Source: Mesostigma viride
Lineage: Eukaryota; Streptophyta; Mesostigmatophyceae; Mesostigmatales; Mesostigmataceae
Length of the DNA: 64,000 nucleotides
NCBI GenBank assembly: GCA_009746045.1
Contig: RPFO01000213.1
Location: forward strand, 8,375,314 to 8,439,313
Reading direction: 5' to 3'
The position numbers were made by a program, and so were the translations under genes. The first letter of the stretch is position 1; every line of letters starts with the position of its first letter. The notes below the pieces were generated by a model, which searched no databases, was not told the origin of the DNA, and saw only the letters and a list, made by a program, of their open reading frames with translations. Positions 21,776 to 31,070 of this stretch are shown here, piece after piece.

Positions 21776-22740
21776 ACCAGGAACACATCCCACAACTAGG
21801 CTCGACTATCCCACAACCAGGAACGTGTTTCCCACAACCAGGAACGTGTTTCCCACAACCAGGAACGTGTTTCCCACAACCAGGAACGTGTTTCCCACAA
21901 CCAGGAACAAGTATCCCACAACCAGGAACGTGTATCCCACAACCAGGAACGACTATCCCACAACCAGGGACAAGTATCCCACAACCAGGAACAAGTATCC
22001 CACAACCAGGAACGACTATCCCACAACCAGGAACAAGTATCCCACAACCACGAACGTGTTTCCCACAACCATGAACGTGTTTCCCACAACCAGGAACGTG
22101 TATCCCACAACCAGGAACAAGTATCCTACAACCAGGAACGTGTTTCCCACAACCAGGAACGTGTTTCCCACAACCAGGAGCAAGTATCCCACAACCAGGA
22201 ACAAGTATCCCACAACCAGGAACGTGCATCCCACAACCAGGAACAAGTATCCCACAACCAGGAACGTGTTTCCCACCACCAGGAACAAGTATCCCACAAC
22301 CAGGAACGTGTTTCCCACAACCAGGAACGTGTTTCCCACAACCAGGAACAAGTATCCCACAACCAGGAACGACTATCCCACAACCAGGAACAAGTATCCC
22401 ACAACCAGGAACAAGTATCCCACAACCAGGAACGTGTTTCCCACAACCAGGAACGTGTATCCCACCACCAGGAACAAGTATCCCACAACCAGGAACGACT
22501 ATCCCACAACCAGGAACAAGTATCCCACAACCAGGAACGACTATCCCACAACCAGGAACGACTATCCCACAACCAGGAACAAGTATCCTACAACCAGGAA
22601 CGTGTTTCCCACAACCAGAAACGACTATCCCACAACCAGGAACAAGTATCCCACAACCAGGAACGTGTTTCCCACAACCAGGAACAAGTATCCCACAACC
22701 AGGAACAAGTATCCCACAACCAGGAACAAGTATCCCACAC
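21776..22740 (-). repeat. 21-bp minisatellite, right arm, inner block
   Basis: About 46 units of the ATCCCACAACCAGGAACAAG type, inverted relative to 17,011-18,055. The right-arm array is split by repeat R at 22,741-22,992. Confidence 0.95.
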
Positions 22741-22960
22741 CCTTGCTATGATATGCTCACATGGGTCTTATTGCACCCACAGTTTGCCGGATCGTTAGCC
22801 TGTCCTTTTAGCTAGCCGCGCCCGATTGCAGCTGTGGCATGCCTTTGGCATGAAGGAGACTGGGGGTCTCTGCCCTTTCTCCTGTAGTGCACACACAGGG
22901 ATTAACAGCACTTCGGTGCTCCGTGACTCCCCAACGGGAGCACGAGTTTAATTAATTAAT
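22741..22960 (+). repeat. Repeat R, copy 2 (empty-site copy), inserted in minisatellite
   Basis: Interrupts the 21-bp array and ends with the hairpin motif and a (TTAA)n tract (22,950-22,992). It lacks the 43-bp insertion of copy 1 and therefore shows the uninterrupted target. Confidence 0.85.
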
Positions 22961-22989
22961 TAATTAATTAATTAATTAATTAATTAATT

Positions 22990-23798
22990 AATCCCACAAC
23001 CAGGAACGTGTTTCCCACAACCAGGAACGTGTTTCCCACAACCAGGAACAAGTATCCCACAACCAGGAACGTGTTTCCTACAACCAGGAACGTGTTTCCC
23101 ACAACCAGGAACGTGTATCCCACAACCAGGAACAAGTATCCCACAACCAGGAACGTGTTTCCTACAACCAGGAACGTGTTTCCCACAACCAGGAACAAGT
23201 ATCCTACAACCAGGAACGTGTATCCCAAAACCAGGAACGACTATCCCACAACCAGGAACAAGTATCCCACAACCAGGAACAAGTATCCCACAACCAGGAA
23301 CGACTATCCCACAACCAGGAACAAGTATCCCACAACCAGGAACAAGTATCCTACAACCAGGAACGTGTTTCCCACAACCAGGAACACATCCCACAACCAA
23401 GAACTGCTATCCCACAACCAGGAACAAGTATCCCACAACCAGGAACAAGTATCCCACAACCAGGAACAAGTATCCCACAACCAGGAACAAGTATCCCACA
23501 ACCAGGAACGTGCATCCCACAACAAGGAACGTGTATCCCACAACCAGGAACAAGTATCCCACAACCAGGAACGACTATCCCACAACCAGGAACGTGTTTC
23601 CCACCAGCAGGAACAAGTATCCCACAACCAGGAACGACTATCCCACAACCAGGAACAAGTATCCCACAACCAGGAACGTGCATCCCACAACAAGGAACGT
23701 GTATCCCACAACCAGGAACAAGTATCCCACGACCAGGAACAAGTATCCCACAACAAGGAACACATCCCACAACCAGGAACGTGTATCCCACAACCAGT
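22990..23798 (-). repeat. 21-bp minisatellite, right arm, outer block
   Basis: About 38 units continuing the right-arm array up to the terminal inverted repeat. Confidence 0.95.
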
Positions 23799-24101
23799 CG
23801 CGCAGTCGGTCTGAATGACTGGCATTATAACGAGCGTCATATTCGTCTCCGGCTTGGCAGTGCCGTCATCCTGCATACAAAAAGAACATTGGAGCCAGCA
23901 CTTTCCCGCGGGTTGTAGCCGATATTCCTCCATGCAGCGATATTCACCAATGCGCTATCAATAAACAAGTCGACACCATCCGGTATGTAAAAAAAGCACG
24001 CTGCTGGCCACGACGGTCACGGCGATGATGAACGACAATAACAAGAACGCCTAATAGCAGGCGTCATACAAACTAGAACAGACTGGAACAACTACTTACC
24101 C
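23799..24101 (-). repeat. Foldback element terminal inverted repeat, right
   Basis: Reverse complement of 16,708-17,010, including the TGCAGGATGACGGCAC, CCGCGGGAAAGTGC and ATGGTGTCGACTTG blocks. Confidence 0.9.
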
Positions 24102-24314
24102 TGTCGCGTTTGCGTGCCATTATATCCTAGCCTATCACTTGGAAGGCATATCCATAGCAATAGAGTACTCTTGTGTGTGATCCACTATATTCCCCCCCAC
24201 TTTTTAGCTCGAAAAAATGAAGAGCCAAAAAGTCAAAAAGAGGATCACATAGGGAAAAAAAAATTCCCACGACAGGACCACACATGCTTTTCAAATAGGC
24301 TAAGCAATAACCTC

Positions 24315-24442
24315 TTCATGTCCCACGTAGCTCCCACAAAAACCAGCATCTTCATTAAAACAATAAGTGGAAGCATACATGTGACACTAATTGACATGCC
24401 CGGAGGCACGCCGTTCAAGGCCCTTCATGAAGTACGTTGCCC
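24315..24442 (+). repeat. 128-bp block X, copy 1
   Basis: Identical by eye to 24,895-25,022. Begins TTCATGTCCCACGTAG and ends AGTACGTTGCCC. Confidence 0.95.
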
Positions 24443-24475
24443 TAGAGGCAACCAAGACAAGGGTGGGTGGGTGGG

Positions 24476-24898
24476 GAGCAAAGAAAGAGGCCGACAAAAC
24501 CAGCCAGAGCGGCTTTTAGTCGCAAAACCTCCCTTATCCCTAGCTAACTGACGTCATTAAACCCTTATGTTTAGTGGATGCTAGTAAGACGCTAACCGTA
24601 CAGACCGGGGGTAGAATATCCCGAATCTGCACGGCTAGTATTAAATAATGCGTAGGTTGTTCTTTTCAGGGGCACTGCACCTCACGCCCCGTTCCGCCCG
24701 GGTATAATCAACCCAAGCGCGGAACGCACATTTTATTTAATTCATTTTTCAACCATGCACTATATTGCATCTACTAATCACAAAAGCTCTAGCCAAACAG
24801 CTACGAGTAAACACTGCGACCTATAAGCCGCTCATCCAGCGGCCTCTTGTTCCCGCATTCACGTATAGAAGAAACTCCGTTCAAAGAACCCCGATTCA
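24476..24898 (+). repeat. 423-bp block Y, copy 1
   Basis: Same length and, by eye, same sequence as 25,858-26,280 (starts GAGCAAAGAAAGAGG, ends CCCCGATTCA). It does not begin with TG, so it does not look like an LTR. Confidence 0.95.
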
Positions 24899-25022
24899 TG
24901 TCCCACGTAGCTCCCACAAAAACCAGCATCTTCATTAAAACAATAAGTGGAAGCATACATGTGACACTAATTGACATGCCCGGAGGCACGCCGTTCAAGG
25001 CCCTTCATGAAGTACGTTGCCC
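24895..25022 (+). repeat. 128-bp block X, copy 2
   Basis: Follows Y copy 1 directly and shares TTCATG with its end. Confidence 0.95.
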
Positions 25023-25857
25023 AATCACCCCCGCCCTGGCTTTCCCTTGAAGCCGCACTCCACCTTGCTCGTTGTCACAAGTGACCGCCCTGCCGCAAAA
25101 CGGGAGCCCCCCCACATCGGGAGGCGTGTGCCCGGCGGCTGTGGATGCATGGCCAGGCCCAAAAAGGCCCAGCGCATTTGCACTGCGATTGCGCACGGCC
25201 AGCCTATCATGACCCCTCTCGGGGCCCCGAGTCGGTACCGCTATGGCCGTCTCCCCATAGACCCGGGGTGCTTCGAGAAAAAACGTGGACCTAGCCCAGG
25301 CCCCGCCAGCCCGGATGCCCGAGGCCACAGCCCCAGGCACCTGGCTGAACGAGAGTCCGTTCAGCCAAGACCGCATTCCCCCCGAGGTTTCTATGCGTGG
25401 GGAAAAAATTTCTAGCTTAGACGCTTTTCCCATCGCCGTCCCCAGCCCCAACCACCCCCCCTCGGCGGAAGGCAATTGCAAAGTTTGCTGGCCAGCAGCA
25501 ATTTCCGAAGAAAAAGCCGCAGGCCGCGGACCGAGACACGGGTCGCCAGTGCCAGCCATCCGGCTCCAACCCGGGGTGCAAGCATCCCCAGGTACGGAGC
25601 ACCAGCTCGCGCACTGGGCCGACCAAGCGACAGTTGAGCACCTGTCACGGCATCCGGCCCACCAAAGACCCCAAGCTGGGGAAAAGGTGCGGACCGGAGG
25701 TAATCTTTTTCTTTTCTTTTAGTTAACCGGGCGAGGAACTACGCCTGGCCGGTTAACAACTGGAAGTCTCACCACTGGCCAAGTGGCCAGTGCAACCAGT
25801 GCTTTTGGGATTTTGCTCCGCAGCACCCATAGCTGCGGCTGCCGCCGCAACGACAAC
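25023..25857. other. 835-bp GC-rich unique segment between X2 and Y2
   Basis: Both strands have open frames of 130-185 codons because of GC richness, but none has recognisable domains. No function is claimed. Confidence 0.4.
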
Positions 25858-26280
25858 GAGCAAAGAAAGAGGCCGACAAAACCAGCCAGAGCGGCTTTTA
25901 GTCGCAAAACCTCCCTTATCCCTAGCTAACTGACGTCATTAAACCCTTATGTTTAGTGGATGCTAGTAAGACGCTAACCGTACAGACCGGGGGTAGAATA
26001 TCCCGAATCTGCACGGCTAGTATTAAATAATGCGTAGGTTGTTCTTTTCAGGGGCACTGCACCTCACGCCCCGTTCCGCCCGGGTATAATCAACCCAAGC
26101 GCGGAACGCACATTTTATTTAATTCATTTTTCAACCATGCACTATATTGCATCTACTAATCACAAAAGCTCTAGCCAAACAGCTACGAGTAAACACTGCG
26201 ACCTATAAGCCGCTCATCCAGCGGCCTCTTGTTCCCGCATTCACGTATAGAAGAAACTCCGTTCAAAGAACCCCGATTCA
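25858..26280 (+). repeat. 423-bp block Y, copy 2
   Basis: Direct repeat of 24,476-24,898, offset 1,382 bp. Followed by a 33-bp tandem repeat rather than by X. Confidence 0.95.
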
Positions 26281-26282
26281 GT

Positions 26283-26382
26283 GCTTTTTCAAGGATAAGC
26301 ATAATCCTCTTCATGGCTTTTTCAAGGATAAGCCTAATCCTCTTCATAGCTTTTTAAAGGATAAGCTTAATCCTCTTCCAAG
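26283..26382 (+). repeat. 33-bp tandem repeat, three units
   Basis: GCTTTTT starts recur at 26,283, 26,316 and 26,349, each followed by AAGGATAAGC and AATCCTCTTC. Confidence 0.9.
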
Positions 26383-26389
26383 TGCTTGA

Positions 26390-27454
26390 TTGTTGTTCGC
26401 TCGTTTAAATAATGTGGAAATGATAGGTGTGGTCCTTGACGGCACCACCACCTTCATGACAGGCAGCGCAGCCAGCCGATATTTATATTATGAAGATTGC
26501 AATAATGCTTTATGATGAAAGCAATGCCCAAACCATTCATTCCATAACATTTGACAAATTACAATGAATGCCGAGTTGTGCTGCCGCAACTGTAAGAGTA
26601 ACTACATATCCTTGAGACCCATCGAAATCACCACAGACCGACCATGACGCCACTGTGGCGCAACAGTGTTTACTTACGTCATAATCTATATCAACTGTGT
26701 GACTCTGCGCTCATGTCCCAGTTACTGGCACACTGGCCAACGACGAACCGGCCCTTTCCCGGGACTGTTCCCGGGTCAGCAGAACGTTTCTCGTCCACAA
26801 TGCCAACAACATCCCAACCGGATCAAACCATTGTCAATCTTATCAACCATCGTCATGGCAACGACATGCAACCACTCACGGGGGCTGCTCCGGGCTGTTC
26901 GAGAAGTTTAACCCCATGAAGACAACAAACTAGTTGTGAGGGAGAGAAACGAGCGAACAACGACCACCATGGCCGCTGCGCTGCTCCTAAATACCTCCAA
27001 AAATCCCGGCATCCATGCGCTGTCGCATTTGCCAGCAAGCCGCCTGACGTGCAGTTAGACTGCCAGCAAAATGCAGAGCAAGTCTGTTCGACAACCACGT
27101 GCGAGCCAGCACACCGCACACTACGATCTGCGTATCTAGCTTTGTCAGATGGACTGAACATCATTCCGTCTGGACAATACAAAAGATTCATAACTGCCAA
27201 ATGTCACGCACCGGAATATTGCGCAAGCCACCAAGGCTTTGCGCCCCAAAGTCTTGCGCCTGAACCTAAGTCAGGTCACCTAAGACTGTCACTCTAGAAA
27301 TTCAGGCCTTTCCGGCGCGGCGCTCCACACCGGCCCAAGGAACAAAGCCTGCGGCCTACTGAATCGGAACCAACCAAACGTCGGTAACGATTCCGATTAC
27401 GGCAACCGCGTAACTTCTTGAGTGCACGGACGTAAATGATCACGGACGTGACAA
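26390..27454. other. Non-coding stretch
   Basis: No gene, RNA or repeat was recognised here. Confidence 0.5.
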
Positions 27455-27885
27455 CCCGGTCGTCTGTGATCTTGACGCAGAGCCTGGTTTACAAGGAAGC
27501 GAGGGAAACCGGCCACTATGAGCACCCCTACTTAACCCACATAATGAAGGTTAGGAATCCTCCCCATCATGCTAACCGTAGACTCGGTGAAACGCCCCAT
27601 GCTACAAATACGATAGCCCAGCAACGACTACTTGCGGCCATCACCTTGTCCAGTTCTGGCTGGCTGTGCGGCGGTAATTTTACCAAGTTTAAAAATGTTA
27701 CGCCGCACCAGTCTGTGCTTTTTTACGTAGTACCAGTGTAGTGTAGAAATCTGCCAAAAGAGCAAACGCCCAAAGCCAACTTCCAAGACGCCCAAAGCCA
27801 AATTCCAAGACGCCCAAAGCCCAAAGGCGGGCGAGTCTGGCGCGGCGCGCCTGTCCTGGAGGCCATTGGGCGCCGGAATAAGAAA
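27455..27885 (-). repeat. ~435-bp outer inverted repeat, right arm
   Basis: Reverse-complement partner of 16,276-16,710. With the left arm it encloses the whole foldback nest plus the X/Y duplications (11.6 kb). Confidence 0.9.
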
Positions 27886-28040
27886 TCCCCGGGAAGACTC
27901 CTCGGGCTTGGGGGAGGGTAAGAGTAGCAGCGAATACCTAGAAGGAAAGGGAAATTAAAAAAAAGTAGGGAGAAAAGTGGGTGAACTGAACGGCCGAGTG
28001 ATGAGGAGCTGACGAGAGTGCTTCTGTGGGGGTTCGTTTA

Positions 28041-29390
28041 GGGCCAACTCACACGGGTCGCGATCCGTGGTTCGTACGGTCATGGTTCGCGAACCGCTTT
28101 GCCGAGTGGCATCGAACTTTCTGCCACGTGGAACAGAAATTGGTTGACGAACCGGTCGCACTCACACGGCGGGTCGCGGGCGTTCGGATTGTTCAGATAG
28201 ATAAAGATTGGTTCACAGTACCATTTTTGCTGGCGTTTCCGCACTTTCCGCTCTTTTCCGCACTCCTCCTCAATCTCCTCGTTGTCGCCACCTGTCCTTG
28301 GATTTACACATACAGCGGGATATCTACGATATCGATTCTGATTATTCGGGTGTATCCAATGATTATTTGTCTTTACTGGACGATACTAAATTCTACCTGG
28401 CGAGACCGGCTTCGCTGGATCGAAGCTGTCCAGTTTTCTTCATCACCCTGCCGTACTGGTTCTACGCCGACTGAATTCGTACCATTAATTCCCGTACTTT
28501 CAGGTCTTTTTCGCACTTGTCAGGTTCGATTCACGGACACGTGGACTTTTCGCTGGCGAACATGGGTCGCGACACGATTTCCCGCGAACCACAAAGTCGG
28601 GTCGCGAACCATGCCCGTTTTCCGGCACTATCTGCCGACGCCGTGAGAAGATTCCTGCCACGCATGACAAGAGTGCTCACGAACTACGGATCGCGACCCG
28701 TGTGAGTTAGGGCCAACTCACACGGGTCGCGATCCGTGGTTCGTACGGTCATGGTTCGCGAACCGCTTTGCCGAGTGGCATCGAACTTTCTGCCACGTGG
28801 AACAGAAATTGGTTGACGAACCGGTCGCACTCACACGGCGGGTCGCGGGCGTTCGGATTGTTCAGATAGATAAAGATTGGTTCACAGTACATTTTTTTCT
28901 GGCGTTTCCGCACTTTCCGCTCTTTTCCGCACTCCTCCTCAATCTCCTCGTTGTCGCCACCTGTCCTTGGATTTACACATACAGCGGGATATGTACGATA
29001 TCGTATTCTGATTATTCGGGTGTATCCAGTGATTTTTTGTCTTTACTGGACGATACTAAATTCTACCTGGCGAGACCGGCTTCGCTGGATCGAAGCTGTC
29101 CAGTTTTCTTCAGCACCCTGCCGTACTGGTTCTACGCCGACTGAATTCGTACCATTAATTCCCGTACTTTCAGGTCTTTTTCGCACTTGTCAGGTTCGAT
29201 TCACGGACACGTGGACTTTTCGCTCGCGAACATGGGTCGCGACACGATTTCCCGCGAACCACAAAGTCGGGTCGCGAACCATGCCCGTTTTCCGGCACTA
29301 TCTGCCGACGCCGTGAGAAGATTCCTGCCACGCATGACAAGAGTGCTCACGAACTACGGATCGCGACCCGTGTGAGTTAGCCCTTAGCCC
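28041..29390. mobile_element. PIF/Harbinger-type MITE interrupted by a second copy of itself
   Basis: The host element runs from 28,041 to 28,709 and resumes at 29,387-29,390 (GCCC), about 673 bp in total. Its ends are GGGCCAACTCACACGGG and the inverted CCCGTGTGAGTTAGCCC. It is flanked by TTA at 28,038-28,040 and 29,391-29,393. A 3-bp TTA duplication with GGG/GCC-type ends is typical of PIF/Harbinger elements. It has no transposase. Confidence 0.85.
28710..29383. mobile_element. PIF/Harbinger-type MITE, nested inner copy
   Basis: A 674-bp copy of the same MITE inserted into the TTA within the right terminus (GTGAGTTAGCCC) of the outer copy. The target duplication is TTA at 28,707-28,709 and 29,384-29,386. 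The two copies differ by only a few bases in the interior, so they are recent. Confidence 0.9.
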
Positions 29391-29393
29391 TTA

Positions 29394-29740
29394 CATTGGG
29401 GCCAGGCGGACAGCAGAAATTGGGGGCGTGGGGGCACGCCACGTAGTCACCTCCGCGAGGAGACTGGACTGCGCGAGTAGCGACGAACTGCGGCAGGGGA
29501 ACTGCGGGCTGCCGGGGTGTGGGGGGGTCCGTTAATCTGGGTGGGTGGGGGGGTGCGGGGGTGCGGGGTGCGGAGAATCGGCGGTGGGGGAAAAGCTGAC
29601 GCGTCCGCGTCAGCTTGGGGGGGATGTGCCTTGTTAAATATGTATCTATGCTTATTCGTTCCTTTTTTTTTTTTGAGACTATCGATGTGCACATGTGGTT
29701 TGGCTGAGCTTAGCCGCCTAGCGGCTAAGCTTAGGTAAGT
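29394..29740. other. Non-coding stretch with a strong hairpin
   Basis: Holds G-rich runs at about 29,515-29,580, a poly-T tract at 29,662, and an 11-bp-arm hairpin with a CTA loop at 29,707-29,731. GTAAGT, a consensus splice donor, follows at 29,735-29,740, immediately before the satellite. Confidence 0.6.
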
Positions 29741-30945
29741 GTGGGGCATGCCTCCTCTCAAGTTTCAGCCCAATCCAAGCTCGTTTGCATATTTTAGGAC
29801 CCTGGCCCACCCCTAACGGTGGGCACGTGCTAGCGCGCAAGGGACCATCGCACCGCCTGGCCATGTCCACCCCCCCAAACGATGGACCTGCGAGCCCCCA
29901 CTTTGCACACATGATGGACTAGTGTGGGGCATGCCTCCTCTCAAGTTTCAGCCCAATCCAAGCTCGTTTGCATATTTTAGGACCCTGGCCCACCCCTAAC
30001 GGTGGGCACGTGCTAGCGCGCGTAAGGGACCATGGCACCCCCTGGCCATGTCCACCCCCCCAAACGATGGACCTGCGAGCCCCCACTTTGCACACATGAT
30101 GGACTAGTGTGGGGCATGCCTCCTCTCAAGTTTCTGCCCAATGCAAGCTCGTTTGCATACTTTAGGACCCTGGCCCACCCCTAACGGTGGGCACGTGCTA
30201 GCGCGCGCTAGGGACCATGGCACCCCCTGGCCATGTCCACCGCCCCAAACGATGGACCTGCGAGCCCCCACTTTGCCCACATGATGGACTAGTGTGGGGC
30301 ATGCCTCCTCCCAAGTTTCTGCCCAATCCAAGCTCGTTTGCATATTTTAGGACCCTGGCCCACCTCTAAGGGTGGGCACGTGCTAGCGCGCGCTTGGGAC
30401 CATGGCACCCCCTGGCAATGCCACCCCCCCAAACGATGGACCTGCGAGCCCCCACTTTGCACACATGATGGACTAGTGTGGGGCATGCCTCCTCCCAAGT
30501 TTCAGCCCAATCCAAGCTCGTTTGCATGTTTTAGGACCCTGGCCCACCCTAAGGTGGGCACGTGCTAGCGCGCGCTAGGGACCATGCACCCCTGGCCATG
30601 CCACCCCCCCAAACGATGGACCTGCGAGCCCCCACTTTGCACACATGATGGACTAGTGTGGGGCATGCCTCCTCCCAAGTTTCAGCCCAATCCAACCTCG
30701 TTTGCATGTTTTAGGACCCTGGCCCACCCCTAACGGTGGGCACGTGCTAGCGCGCGCTAGGGACCATGGCACCCCCTGGCCATGTCCACCCCCCAAACGA
30801 TGGACCTGCCAGCCCCCACTTTGCCCACATGATGGACTAGTATGGGGGAAGCCTCCTCCCAAGTTTCAGCCCAATCCAACCTCGTTTGCATGTTTTAGGA
30901 CCCTGGCCCACCCCTAACGGTAGGCAGCCTTCCCCCACACTAGCG
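29741..30945 (+). repeat. ~184-bp satellite array, left (about 6.5 units)
   Basis: Unit starts (GTGGGGCATGCCTCCT) lie at 29,741, 29,924, 30,109, 30,294, 30,478, 30,658 and a variant at 30,840, giving periods of 180-185 bp. Each unit contains GGGCACGTGCTAGCGCGCG. The array ends in a ~65-bp segment (30,925-30,989) that also terminates the right array. It lies just before the first visible helicase exon and is probably intronic. Confidence 0.95.
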
Positions 30946-31070
30946 TTATTGCATGGCGCGCAAGGGACCATGGCCCCCTCTGGCATGCGTTATTGCATGG
31001 GTTGTCTTGGTGCGCGTTTTTTCTCACCTTTCGCTATTGGGATGCTTCATGCGTCGGTGGGGTCCTGCAG

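Larger units (their letters stand above)
16708..24101. mobile_element. 7.4-kb foldback-type element with minisatellite-built arms
   Basis: The two ends are inverted copies: GGGTAAGTAGTTGTTCC at 16,708 and its reverse complement ending at 24,101, continuing for ~325 bp without obvious breaks. Next inside each terminal repeat comes a 21-bp minisatellite in opposite orientations, then a shared junction around a TATAAAGGGGCACGGG string, then a 26-bp minisatellite, again inverted. The centre (about 18,300-21,130) holds unrelated repeats and no transposase. This layout, long inverted arms made of tandem repeats, is that of foldback (FB-like) transposons. No matching target-site duplication was seen at the ends, and the right arm is longer than the left. 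Confidence 0.7.

Noticed and set aside
17011-23798. Heptapeptide-repeat proteins (PTTRNKY-type) on both strands
   Set aside because: The minisatellite unit is 21 bp, a multiple of three without stops, so open frames are automatic.
25025-25720. Open frames of 130-185 codons on both strands
   Set aside because: Both strands are equally open, with no domain or splice context. This is probably chance in GC-rich DNA.
24476-26280. LTR retroelement with 423-bp LTRs
   Set aside because: The direct repeats do not start with TG, the interior has no primer-binding site, polypurine tract or coding domain, and the X block also occurs outside the pair.
28026-29316. Repeated ~120-206-codon frames in the MITEs
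   Set aside because: They are duplicated because the MITE is duplicated, are shifted between copies, and match no transposase.
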